A stretch of DNA of 64,000 nt from Patagioenas fasciata (taxonomy: Eukaryota > Chordata > Aves > Columbiformes > Columbidae). The notes beneath the pieces were generated by a model. It had not been told where the DNA came from, made no database searches, and saw only the letters and a list, made by a program, of their open reading frames with translations. This document shows, in pieces, positions 26,521 to 37,615 of this stretch. Position numbers and translations under genes: made by a program. The stretch covers positions 20,976,867 to 21,040,866 of the forward strand of contig NC_092525.1 of the NCBI RefSeq assembly GCF_037038585.1. Direction: 5' to 3'. Numbering within the stretch: position 1 is the first letter of the stretch; every line of letters begins with the position of its first letter.

Positions 26521-26560
26521 TGCTGTAAATTAGTATGCAAATTATGTAAATTAGAAGCAC
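26521..26560. promoter_or_regulatory. Octamer plus repeated homeodomain-type sites
   Basis: A perfect octamer ATGCAAAT at 26535-26542 (the known POU-domain binding sequence) sits between two identical 10-base copies of TGTAAATTAG at 26524-26533 and 26545-26554. The copies are spaced exactly 21 bases apart, about two helical turns, and each contains an ATTA core. The arrangement suggests cooperative binding on one face of DNA. There is no direct evidence of activity. Confidence 0.3.
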
Positions 26561-26944
26561 GTGCAGAGTGGAAGTCATTCTCCTGGCACTGGTTGCAGGC
26601 CCTGCATAAGCTCTGCAGACTTCAGAGCGGTATCAAGACCAGGGACGTCTCCGGGTGAAGCTCTGCATCTGTCAGAGCAGCTCCCGAACCAGCACGGGGG
26701 GCACAGAGAGGACACCCAGAGCAGCTCTCTGCAGATGTACAAGGTGCAAGAAGCGTCATTGCTTTTCCTGCTCAGCTCAACTGTATCAAACAGAACTTTG
26801 CTGAGCATCATATGGATCCAGCTTGAGGCAACTGGACTCATGCAAGAATCTGGAGAGGGACTGCATCTCTTATTTGGACTCTCTCTGGGACACTGGGATG
26901 GTGTTAGCGCTGCATTTTGCAGCTACAGGAAAAACCCTGCAGAT

Positions 26945-27219
26945 GTTACGATAGGAGAAGGGGTGATGGCTTCAAACTAAAAGAGGAAAGATTCAGACTA
27001 GAGATAAGGAAGGAATTTTTTACACTGGGGGTGGTGAAACACTGGCCTAGGTTGCCCAGAGAGACGGTGGATGAACCATCCCTGGAGACCTCCCAGGCCA
27101 GGCTGGACAGGCCTTTGAGCAACCTTAGCTGGGTGAAGATGTCCCTGCTCATGGCAGGGGTGGCACTGGATGAGCTTGGAAGGTCCCTTCCAACCCAAAC
27201 TATTCTGTGATACTATGAC
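26945..27219 (+). mobile_element. CR1 LINE 3' fragment
   Basis: This is a plus-orientation CR1 of the same subfamily as 5043-5260. It starts further upstream, with GGGGTGATGGCTTCAAACTA and AAAGATTCAGACTAGAGATA, and ends in CCAACCCAAACTATTCTGTG plus a degenerate ACTATGAC tail. Both strands contain open frames here (26946-27152 and 26917-27210) that merely translate the repeat. Confidence 0.94.
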
Positions 27220-29279
27220 TCACTCAACAACACTGATGTTTTGTCCTGCTCGCCCTGAGCTGTGCTTGCTCCCATGGGAGAGCACCCTGTCCCACTTGGC
27301 AATGACACAGTCCCCATGGGGTTCTGTGTGTTGTTCCAGTACTGCTGCCTCTCCCCCAGCCACAGAGCAGAGCTGTGTAAAACATGCAGACGTTTTCATC
27401 ACTTAACTTATGGCTGCCCTGAGGGAATCTGCATAAGATTACCCACTGCTCTTTAAATCAGTCCCAGAACAACCTTTTCCAGCCACTGGCAAACAAAAGC
27501 TTTTCCAGCAGAGTTGCAGTCTTCTTTTCTCTGTAAGAAATCCCCTTTTTCAGACCAGCTCAGCTGTTACACTTGGGTATTAGCTGGTGGAAACACACGC
27601 AAATATCTGTGATACCACTGAAATAAATGGAAAAAACTGCTGTTAAATTCAAGGAGAGTGGAACAGAATTTTACACCCATGTTTTCCCAGGAAGAAAAAA
27701 GCAAAAAGGAAGGAAATGATCTGTTGAATCCTAACTTCAATCCACACTGAAGTAAAGCGTGACAGCTCTCATATCCCCTGTGCATGACATGTAAATCCTA
27801 CAGGAGTGTGCTGCTGCTCCACCACGATGCAAGAGCCGTAAGGATGCGATCTGCACTAGGCTGAGCCTTCGACCTGCTCCTCCCGTGTCCAAGCTGGCCT
27901 GTCACTGTATGCACTGGTGCTGCAGAGATGTAAACACGGTATAAGCTGGCCATAGGCAAAGCCTGGCTTTGTATAACACCTGCAATGCTAAAGAAGGTGT
28001 GGGACAGGTAGACCATCTACCAAGGATATTTCTCAGGGAATGGGGTATTCTTAGACCTTTATTCTCCTGCCAAAATAATTCAGCCACTGACATCTGAGTG
28101 GGCTTTATAAGGTGAGGGTATGCTGTGTTTCCCTTTGGTTTGATAGGACCAGGAGATCTGCTATTCTGCTCCCAGTTTGCACCCATTATCACCAGTCCAG
28201 AGCCTCTCAGGCAATTAAGACTCTTGTGTTTCCCCAGAAGCAACACCTGTTAGAGACCTGCTTGCTCGGTCCTCCCTCCATCCAATTCTCTCACCCATAA
28301 CTGCAGCTTCACACCAGGCAAGTGAATCAGAAATGTCAGTACCACAGGAGACAGGGTGTTCCTGCAGGTAGGTGACTGCTACGAACAGGCAGCACTTTGT
28401 GGCTCCATCAGAGTGATACCTGTTCATGTCAGCCAAACAGATTGTTCTTTCCACCAGGATAGACAGGTGGGTTTTAGGGAAAGCCAGCATAACAGCTCTG
28501 CTGCCAGCTCTCAGTCCAGCTGTGCAACCACCTTCAGACATCTGACGTGATCCCACATACCGGAGCTTTTAAAGCTTCCCTTGGCACCAGCTGGGGCTTA
28601 TGAACATCTGAGGCTCATGAGGATGCCCAGCATGACTGTGCACCAGAGCAAAGCCAAGCCACCACTGTCCATTACATGGGGACAATCCTGGGGACATCTC
28701 TAGTCATGGAGACCTCTGCATCTTAGAAGACTAGCTCCATCTGAAGGGATATAGCAATGCAGTCAGAGGAGACATATCAGAGTCAGGGCTCTGAGATAAG
28801 AAGCTGTCCCAACATAGCCAGTTGTTGGATCTGCTACACATTGATATTTCTACACAAATAGACTTTGGAGGCTGTTCACATCAGCATTTAGATGGAGGAA
28901 ATCCCAGCCGCCAGCCCACCGGGATCAGAGGAATCAAAGTGTTGCTAACAAAGCATCATTTCTCACCCTTCCAAATCCCCTCTCCAAAGAGGAAGGATTT
29001 CTCAGAAGCCAAACTGCTCCAGCAGGAAATGGCACATTTAGCACTTCTTTCACAGGTTGCTTTTCACCACATTTCCTCTGTGCCCTCCGCTATCTCTGTG
29101 AGCAGATCTCTTGACCTTTAAGACCACCACGATGCATTTGTGTGAAAGCAGCCTGGAGCCAGGTGCCGTAATGCACCTTCTGCTTGGCCACAACCACATC
29201 TCTCCACCTCCACTCTACAAATCACAGCGGCACCAGATCAAGCTTTTAGCTGTGTTATTTCTTGAGGATCAGCTTTAGG
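27220..29279. other. Unique non-coding DNA
   Basis: No exon or repeat is recognised. Minus-strand frames at 27902-28246 and 28215-28556 overlap each other and have no recognisable domain. Confidence 0.5.
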
Positions 29280-29700
29280 TAACAAACCAGAAAAGCAATT
29301 CTTCTCCATATATTCAATAAAATCTGTTGCTTCCCTCAGAAGAATACACGCTGCACCATGTTATTATACAGGCGCAAGAGGAAATCACTCTTTGGATTGG
29401 GAAAGTCAATATTAATGGGCTCAGACTGTGACAGAGGGCATGATCATTTTGCAGTTGAGTTACTTGCTCTTGATTCTATTTTCCTGGCAAATTGTGATTT
29501 CTAATAAATTGCAATAATTTTGAGTTTACATTATGACTCAGAAGATTATGTTGGGCAGTAATGACATTCCCAAAGTGGAGGGTCTCCCCAGTGAAATACC
29601 CGGCATATGGAAACAATTCAATATTTACAGATTCGGATGAAACCTACATATTAAAATGATGAAGAAACCATATTTTGATAAGATAATAGGCACTAGTGCA
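29280..29700. other. AT-rich conserved-element-like stretch
   Basis: This block is rich in homeodomain, octamer-like and AP-1-like cores (AATAAATTGCAATAATTTTG, TTACATTATGACTCAG, CAATATTAATGGGC) and has almost no CpG. It has no repeat signature and is poor in long frames on both strands. Such composition is typical of vertebrate conserved non-coding elements near developmental genes. Conservation itself cannot be judged from one genome. Confidence 0.25.
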
Positions 29701-30051
29701 ATCCAAGAGACTTATTACTTAAAGGGAAGAAAAGCTGAAGCTCCTAGCATCTCCTAGGAAGTCAGTCTTCACCCAGAACTTATTGAAGCCAACAGATTGA
29801 GTTGTCCAGGCTTCACAGGGGTTGAAGATCAAGTCTTTCCATCTCTTTGCAACAGGAATGTGTTCTGGGTCATCTTGTTCCATCTCAGAACACTTTATCC
29901 TAAAATAATATTCCATCCTCCTGCTTATTATATGCTGAATTCTGTTTATTTCTTTATTTCCTCTAATATCTAACTCTCCCTCAGTGTCTCATTTTGAAAC
30001 CTCCAGGGCAGCTGAAGTGGGAATTTTAATTTTATTGTTCTGTTAGTCAAT

Positions 30052-30083
30052 CTTTTTTTTCTTTTTTCTTTTTTTTTTTTTTT
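30052..30083 (+). repeat. T-rich low-complexity tract
   Basis: About 32 bases of T are interrupted only by three C residues. It is not flanked by a recognisable retroelement body or target duplication, so it is called simple low-complexity sequence, not a retroposon tail. Confidence 0.85.
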
Positions 30084-30179
30084 ACTTTAAGCCCTGTTTA
30101 CGCAGGGCAGCCTTCCTCCCTGATCCCCTCTGGTTTGTCTTTTGCTTCTCAGGCATTTCCTAGCTGCTATGCTTCGGCT

Positions 30180-30660
30180 CCACCTCGTCATGTAAATCCA
30201 ATTTAATTTGCACAGTTCTGCTTGACTAGGGCTGTTTTCTAATAAATTCAAGCTCCATGAAAAATTCCAACCAGGTGATACACTCAGAGGCAGCAGCTCC
30301 TAATGCAATATGTGGTAAGGATCTTCAAAACACACTCTAAGAGGACGCAGGTGGCTTTCAGGGCCGATTGGCCTTTTACTTCTAATACCGACTTTTAATT
30401 ACCAACAGCCAAAGCTTGTTTTTCTATATGATCCATTGCTGCCTCAAAATCCATTTTGTCCTGGGGTTATTGACACAGTTGGAAAACTTACTGTGTTTAC
30501 TTTTTTTGAGAAAACAGTTTACTTTTCGTGCATTAATTTTAAACCAAGACTGTGTCAATGTTCATACTGCAAGCTCTAATTCTGCCCATCACTAGGTTTT
30601 GGAATTCCTCACCCCTGTTCTTAGTAGGGAGTTGCCTCCAGAAACACTCTAGTGCAGAGA
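30180..30660. other. AT-rich conserved-element-like stretch
   Basis: The segment contains CATGTAAATCCAATTTAATT, TTTTAATTACCAACAGCC and CGTGCATTAATTTTAAACC type motifs with homeodomain cores, and no repeat or sizeable frame. As at 29280-29700, the composition suggests regulatory DNA but does not establish it. Confidence 0.25.
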
Positions 30661-32166
30661 TGACAGCATGCAGGAAACAAGGATGAAGGATAAATTTTAT
30701 TTTATGGTTTTACTACTTGTGTTTCTCAATGGGTAAACTTTTCTGAATACTCAATAGACTAAAGAGCAAAAATCCTCTTTGCAAAAGGATGATTGAGTCT
30801 ATAAGCCCCGGTACAACGCCCTGAGATAGCACTAAGCAGGATCTGAACTGGGTGGTAATAGAAATATTAATAATAAGTGAGCATTGTGTGCTGCCCAGGA
30901 AAATCAGAGTCCAAAAATCACTTTCTGCTATAAGCAGAGTCTGGGAGGCTTCAGAGCAGGGCTTACAAAAGGAAAAGGTACTTTGCTTCATGCCTCACAT
31001 TTCACTGCAGGTTGGTGTCCCCCACCAAAAACCATTTTCAGCTGCGGGCTGAGCCCCAGGGCAGGTTTGGCATCACACTTGTGACCACCGAGCAACCGCT
31101 GCTGCACCTCATCTCTGAACCGGATTTGATCCCCTGTGAAATACCTCCAAAAATAGCAGCATTACATACCTTGGGTACAAGTGGCCAGCTTGAGGTTTAG
31201 ATGGCATTTCACCTACTCTCCTGCGAAAAAATAAACCTCCAAAAAAAACCCTCTCAAAAATCCACAAAAAAAAAAATCCACAGCTTTTGTTCCACTTGGC
31301 CAATAAACAAGCAAAATGCTCCTCTAACAGCTTTGCAAATAAATACACAGCATCACCACAGTTCAGGTGATTTATTGGCATTTAACATTATGAGGGTGAC
31401 AGAAAGCACTGCAATAGTTAAGTTCTACGGTCATGGCCATTATAAACATTTTTTTTAAAGGGGTTTATTACAGAGCTGTAAAAGTAAGCTCTAGGCTAGA
31501 AGTTGGCATGCGAGTTCTGTCTACCTTTGAAGTATTTATTGACATTAGAAATTTGGGAGAGGAAAAAAAAATCAATTTGGAAACTATGGTTTCATCAGAC
31601 TTTGAATAGCAAGCGTAAAAGGCAAGCAGATAAGAAATGCGGGAAGGAAGAGAGGGAGCGGTACCGTTAAGATGAATAATATTCAGTAAATTATTTGCCA
31701 GGGAGATTTTTTTCGGTTCACCTTTTTCCATCCATAAATGACTCACACAGCAGTAGTTTCTACAAAGTTTCTCCGTCTTTCAAAATATTTGCCGAGCCAT
31801 TTCCATGCAGTTATTGGTGTGTAATTTACAGCTTTTCACAGCGGGGAAGGCGAGCGGCCCTGGGGTAGGGCACACCATGAGCGCTGCTGGGAAAGCTGCA
31901 GCCTCCGCCTGCCTCCCCGCTCCCACCGGAGGAGGAGAAGGAGGAATTTGTCTCCAAGTGGTTCAGCCCTGCCAGGTTACACATTGGCGAGAGCAAGGGG
32001 TAAATCCCACCTGGCCCCATTCTCCAGCCTGTGAGCTTCAGAGTCTGGTCCAGGCCGGAGGGGGCTGCTTTTCCATTCCTACAAGTTCTCGACAAATGCA
32101 GATACCTCTCAGATTTCAAATCCAGAAGGGACCATTGTAAGCTTCCTATGCAAGAGAGGCCATTCC
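30661..32166. other. Unique non-coding DNA
   Basis: No feature is recognised. Overlapping frames on both strands at 31805-32140 and 31826-32119 lie in a locally GC-richer patch. Mutual overlap in opposite strands argues against coding. A-rich runs occur near 31235-31275. Confidence 0.5.
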
Positions 32167-32273
32167 TTTTGTGTTTGGTTGGTGTCTTGTTGTTGTTGTT
32201 GTTTGGGTTTGTTTGTTTGGTGTTTGTTTTTTGTTGTTGTTGTTTGGTGTTTTGTTTGTTTTGTTTTTTTGGT
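32167..32273 (+). repeat. (TnG) compound microsatellite
   Basis: About 107 bases consist almost entirely of GTT, GTTT and GTTTT units with a few GG interruptions. The repeat is imperfect and compound. Open frames on either strand across it are artefacts of the repeat. TnG repeats are known binding substrates for multimeric forkhead proteins such as FOXP3. Whether this copy is bound is unknown. Confidence 0.92.
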
Positions 32274-33404
32274 TAAATGAATTTGTTTAAATGTCACCAC
32301 ACCATTGCTCCTGCTCATCGCTCTACCATGAACAGGGCATCTTGGAACATCCCTGGGAAGACCTGTGGTTCAGTTGTACCTTCAAAGTCCATTACAGAAA
32401 AGGTCAGCATGGAAAATATTTGCGAATGGGTTTACGACCCAGGAGGACAGTAAAGGAATGTTAACTCCTCCATTAGCACCACCCAGGGTTGCACTCTGAT
32501 CATGTTGCAGCTCAGCATTCCACTTTGGTGGCTCATACGTGCCCACCTGCACTTGGTGCATCACTGAGCGCTGGATCCACAAAGCCCAGTTCAGAGACAA
32601 GGAGCTTTCTTCATTAACTGTCCCACTCCTCCAGGATAAACCCCACAATGAAACCAACTGGGATGGGAGAAACTGCATGGAAAACTAGTTTGGAACATCT
32701 CAAACAAAAACCAGTAAGTTTGGTGAAGATGAACCATGCCTTGTGCAGGCAGTGCAGAGAAGACACCTTGATTTACACCAGCTGGAAGCCTGGCCCTACA
32801 CCCCGGGAAGCTGATGCTATTTTTGTCTGGCCTTTCACAGCCACATTCACCACCAAAATCCTCCCACATGCTGAATTATGGGCTGGATGGATGAGGCCAG
32901 CTTGGAGCATATGTTTATCTAATTTGCTTCCACATGTTTTTAAACATTTCACATGTAGGAAAACGATAAAAGCAAGAAGATTAAACATGGATGTCCAAAG
33001 TCTAATTGACATCCCCACTGGTAAGCTGGGTGTGTTTTATCTTTAAAACAGAGTGACACCAGCTTCCTTTGTAACACGCCTGAGTCCCAGGGGGAAACAA
33101 TCAGAAATAACATATTGATGTCATTAAGAATCATTTATTATTACTATCACTGTTACAAAACGTGGGTGAATCAATTCAGTAAAACCAACACAACCTCTGC
33201 GAATCAGTAAAACTCTGTTTTAAGGTCTTGAATAAGACTTTGATGGGACTGAGTGTAAAAACCTATATATGAGTGAGATGCAATTAAGGAATTTTGACAA
33301 GGGCATTTGATCAACCCAAAAAACCCATGCATCAAGCTGTCATCATCACCAAATGTGCATGCCTCAGACTTTCCAGTTCAGCAAGGTTACAGAACATTGA
33401 GGCT
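32274..33404. other. Unique non-coding DNA
   Basis: No exon or repeat is recognised. The largest frame, 32648-33046 plus, is overlapped by minus-strand frames of similar length and shows no domain. Confidence 0.5.
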
Positions 33405-33490
33405 TTTTATATATTTAAAAGTGTGAGTTAAAATATAATTATAATATAAAATTTTTATAAAATAAAAAGCTTATGTTTTATAAGCTTGCC
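33405..33490. repeat. AT-rich tract ending in a small palindrome
   Basis: About 80 bases are nearly pure A/T. The tract ends in an 8-base inverted repeat AAGCTTAT (33467-33474) and ATAAGCTT (33480-33487) around a 5-base loop. The stem is weak and probably incidental in AT-rich sequence. Confidence 0.6.
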
Positions 33491-36231
33491 ACAGTGGAAA
33501 ATTTGAGGCATGATAATCTTCTCTATAGCAGTCTCCATATTACGGTTCCAAGTTCCTCACACCTTGTAATATAATTAAGCATCCTCCTGAACACTTTGTC
33601 GCACTTGATTTTTGCAGACTATCATCAGAGAATGGCTGATCGGGCTCTGCTGTCTCCAACCATCCCAGTATTTGGTGTCTTATAAATAAGGTGGCTCTGA
33701 GAGCGAGTATGAGAAGTGAGCCCTAGGGGTAGCTTTGGCTCTATAAACTCACCGCATACAGAAAAAGAGAGAGAAGGGACAGAAATATTTTTTTCCCAGA
33801 TGCAAATGTGCAGGCAGGTGCCAAAGGCTTCTAAATACATAACTTGATTTGGCCTGGTGACAAAATAAACCCCTGCATAGGAAGATACAGTAGTTCTAAG
33901 CAATAGATTAGGGGTTTCAGTTCAAGCAAGGCCTAAATAAGTTTTTTATCAGAAGCAACAGCATTAATATGTATATATATATTCTTTAATGAAATGTTAG
34001 CCCTGAGGTCATGTGTCTGAACTGTTTTATTTTTCTTATGTTCTAACAGTGCTTTCAGATGTTCACATCCTGCAGCTGCGGTTCCCATGTAAGCATGGTC
34101 CCTGCTGCCAATCCTGTGGCAAAGGGATATTAGCACCCCATGGCCACTTGTTGCAAATTGGCTCAAAGACTTGAGCATCTTGGAACAGCTGGGCTGAAGA
34201 GGCTAGTGAAATAAATGAGTGAACCTCCTGATAATTACAGGAAACTGGACATGGCACAGATTGTTTAGTTGACTGATTGCAAGAAGCGTGCACATCAAAA
34301 ATCTCTCCAGTTATGAGCGTGAGGCTTGACTAAAGAAGCACAGAAGATGTTTGGAGTATGGATGAGATAATTCTGCAGTGTAAGGACACCTCACCCTCTC
34401 TGTTTGTTGTCTTTCTCTTCCTGGTTGTGTGGGCTGAATTACCCAAGTAGAGCAGAGTTGCCTCTCAGGACTCATGATCTACAGCCATGATGAAATCAGG
34501 TCTGGAATTCTCAGGGACTGTATGGGCCATGATGTTGACCTGGGAACCAATGGATGAAGTGAAGGAGAGGACAGAAAGGTTGTGCTGTTCTGCCCAGATC
34601 ACAAAGAGACTAAATGGGTCTGACTGTGGAGGCAGGGAACATGTCCCAGTCCTGGTTCCTAGCTAAAATCCTGCACATATGCTGACTCTGTGCCATTCCT
34701 CCATAGGGTTTGGTTTTCTTTGTAAGGAGATCAAAGCAGAGCTACAAGAGGCTCCATTATGCTCCAACTTCTGAATGATGTCCTGTGCTGTTCATTGGCT
34801 GTACACCTTCTTGATTCAGCACCAAGTGTTCCCAAGACAGGAGGGACAAGGGTAAGGACCATCCCTATTGCATCTCTTGGGACAACTCACAGAGGGTGGA
34901 CAACACAGCTAACCCAGCTGCAGGTGGCTGCGTGAAACGGGGTGGACCACGACAACTTAGGATGTATAAAAATACTCTGTAGCATGTCCAGAGCTGACTC
35001 TTTAAGTGTTAGGGAGGGCCATGAGGAGTGATATTTAGATTTTGGAAGACTGAGTGGAACGTTCCAGTTCTTCCCAAAATATACAGTGGAAATTGTTGGG
35101 CTCAGAGAGGAGGACTTCAGCCAGGGCAGCAAGAGAAACAGCAGCAAGTCCTAGTGCTGGCAGCGCTCAAGAAGTTGAGAGCTGACTCAGAAAGAAAATT
35201 ACCTTTCATGCTGCTGATCGTAATGTCCTCACCTGGCCTTTGTTAATGCATTTCGCTAGTGCATGGAAAGCCAAACCCCCAGCTACGGGTCAAGCCAAAG
35301 AGAATCAGCTTGAATGTGAGGCAACTGGCAACAGAAAAATTTCTCCAGATGCTTAGTGTGGGCCAGAGGTGAGATGGTCTGTGATTATTATTGCAGGCTG
35401 GGAGGTGTGGTGTGCTTGGCAGCTGCTCTCTCCATCTGCTTGCATGGGCTGGGTGGGGGAAACCATAGAGGGGGATTGAACCAGGCCACTGTCTCCAACC
35501 ACCCATGGGCCTGTTGAGGACAGTTGCCTTCTGAACAGATGAACCTCCATGGGGCAACCTTTCCTGGTTCTTTATCCCTTTGCACAAGAGGTCACCACGT
35601 ATTGACAAAGGATTTCTTGGAAGGACATCACAGCACCAAGAATCACAGGACAGAACTGTTTCTTTTTCCTTGTGTGCTTATTCTGTTTAATCTAAATCAT
35701 CACATGGAGTTACTTAGTGTTTTGTTCAAAAACTTGGAGGAAAGACAGTGAACTGCTTCCAGGTTGGACTGCAATCGACTGGGCATCTCTGCAGGGTCTA
35801 TGCACATTTCAGGCTTCACCAAAAAACAATTAGCCACTAATAATCCGCATTTTATTCCAGCTAAACTAACAAAGACATTACGATTGGCATCTCATCAAGG
35901 TGCCACCAGCCTCCTGGGCTCACCAGGACACCAAGGAAGACAAAACCCCTCCTCAGGTCAACATCAACACATATAAGACCAGTGGCATGAGACTACATGA
36001 GTTATTCCTGCAATTTGTGGGAATTTAATCCAGGCATCAGCCAGAAGACCAGCTGCTTTTTTCCCTTTGGCCTTTCCCATACATAAATACGGGTTAGCAA
36101 GAGGAATTTCAGACAAATTGTTACAAAGGGTGCATTGTGTCTGGGGACATGTCTCACAGTACCACCCTTCTCATCAAATCAACTGAAGTGGGACCAGAGC
36201 TGATTTTAAGGCTACGAGTCCAAATTCCCTT
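33491..36231. other. Unique non-coding DNA
   Basis: No exon or interspersed repeat is recognised. A short TA run lies near 33969-33981. The frames around 35243-35608 minus overlap others in all three minus frames and have no recognisable domain. Confidence 0.5.
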
Positions 36232-36395
36232 CTGTGGTGGGCTGACCCCGGCTAGATGCCAGGTGCTCACCAAAGCCGCTCCATCACCCCCCTCCTCAGC
36301 TGGATAGGGGCAAGAAAATATAATGAAAGGCTCATGGGTCGAGGTAAGGACAGGGAGAGATCATTCACCAATCACTGCCACAGGCAAAACCCGCT
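36232..36395 (+). mobile_element. Avian LTR-retrotransposon-like fragment
   Basis: The stretch with GGGCTGACCCCGGCTAGATG, CCAGGTGCTCACCAAAGCCG, CCTCCTCAGCTGGATAGGGG, AGAAAATATAATGAAAGGCT and CAATCACTGCCACAGGCAAA resembles a repeat I recognise from many bird genomes and associate with endogenous retrovirus LTR or adjoining sequence. No gag, pol or env frame is present, so this is a remnant. The family assignment is from memory of its sequence and both boundaries are approximate. Confidence 0.5.
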
Positions 36396-36599
36396 GCCCA
36401 TACACTACCAAAGCCTTGCCATGCAAACCCAACACACCTCCCACAGCAACGGGTCATCAAAAGAAAGACAGAGCCAGGGTGTCCAGGGAGCACAGCTGAA
36501 CCCCACTGTGTGGGCATCACCATGGGCTTGCTCCAAGGAGATGCAGTGGTGATGCTGTTTATGAAATGAGCACTGACTTTTCCCCACCCTCACTGTGCA
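36396..36599. other. Possible continuation of the LTR-like fragment or unique DNA
   Basis: The sequence downstream of the LTR-like block (CAAACCCAACACACCTCCCA and following) is no longer similar to anything I recognise. It may be the decayed remainder of the element. Confidence 0.3.
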
Positions 36600-36880
36600 A
36601 TTTTACTATTTTTGATCATCAGGCAGGAACGCATAAATAAAATATGCTTAATGTCACAGTCATTTTTCAAGCAGGAAGTGACACTGGTCAACACCCAGCC
36701 ATTAATTTGACACGAGGTAGTAAAATAATTTGATTCTGCTGGCAGAATTTTATAGGAATTAACCAGCCTTAAGATTTATGGACAACATATTGCTTTCACT
36801 GTGAAGACTGGTATAAAAAACATGGAGCATCATCATTACTTATTGTAAAAGGATTTTTTGACTATGGAAACAGAGTCACT
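36600..36880. other. AT-rich conserved-element-like stretch
   Basis: The block contains CCATTAATTTGACACGAGG, GTAAAATAATTTGATTCTGC and GGAATTAACCAGCC with multiple homeodomain cores. It has no repeat similarity and no meaningful frame. It has the composition of a conserved enhancer, which cannot be verified here. Confidence 0.25.
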
Positions 36881-37442
36881 TAGGAAACCTTTGCGTCTCT
36901 GTAACCCCTCCCCAGTTTTACTTCAAAAAAAAAATGGCACAGAAAGGTATTTTAGGAGAAGCTGATGTATTAAGAGGCATAGACAAATGGATTTTTTTTC
37001 AGTGGTGTGTGAACTCTACTTGCAAAGAAAGAACAAGCACATGTGCTACAGCCAGAGATGGTGACCATAGCTCAAGTCTCAAAGGGTTTGGTTTTGTCTA
37101 GTTATCTGACGAACCTGAGGTGGCCATGAAGGTTTTTGGGCCTGATGAACACCTTCAGTCAGGCCAAGGAAAAGGAAGGACTGACAAGGCTGTAAGCCCA
37201 CTTGTCGTAGCCACATGCCCCAATCCAGCCTCACCCTTAGCACAACCACCACAGGCCCAGGAAGGACTCTGGAGGACTTGGACTCTGGATTTTAACATCC
37301 TGGTCCCACTCCGCAAAGCTCAATTAACACACACAATATCATTTCAGTTAAGCGAAGCGTTTACATGCATTAGGACTCTCTCCCCAGGCCCAACTTTGCA
37401 ACTCACGCTCTGAATCGTAGGCGTCTTAGAGTAACAAATGTG
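36881..37442. other. Unique non-coding DNA
   Basis: No feature is recognised. An A9 run near 36926 is the only simple repeat. Confidence 0.5.
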
Positions 37443-37615
37443 GTTGTGTGCACAACGCGGGAGCGTGCGGAGGGGAACTCTGCCAAGCAGCGACCGTCTG
37501 CGCTTCTCCTTGCAGCCCCAGCTGTCAGGAGCGGGGCTGCGATATCCCCCACCCTCCTGACGGCCACCACCAGGAAGTTTTCCCTCCAGCTGGGGGGAAA
37601 ATGGAGGGTGGGCGG
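37443..37615. promoter_or_regulatory. Small CpG cluster
   Basis: Eleven CpG dinucleotides fall within about 170 bases (for example CAACGCGGGAGCGTGCGG and AGCGACCGTCTGCGC), against very few in the surrounding kilobases. A pyrimidine-rich acceptor-like CTGCGCTTCTCCTTGCAG ends at 37516 on the plus strand and is followed by a frame that stays open for over 40 codons. No matching donor is evident. It could be an unmethylated regulatory patch or part of an exon. It is much shorter than a standard CpG island. Confidence 0.25.

Noticed and set aside
26917..27210. 97-codon open frame on the plus strand
   Set aside because: It translates the CR1 fragment at 26945-27219. The same peptide-like string appears wherever this subfamily is found.
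33467..33487. AAGCTTAT/ATAAGCTT palindrome as a functional hairpin
   Set aside because: The stem is only eight weak A/T-rich pairs inside an AT-rich tract; likely incidental.
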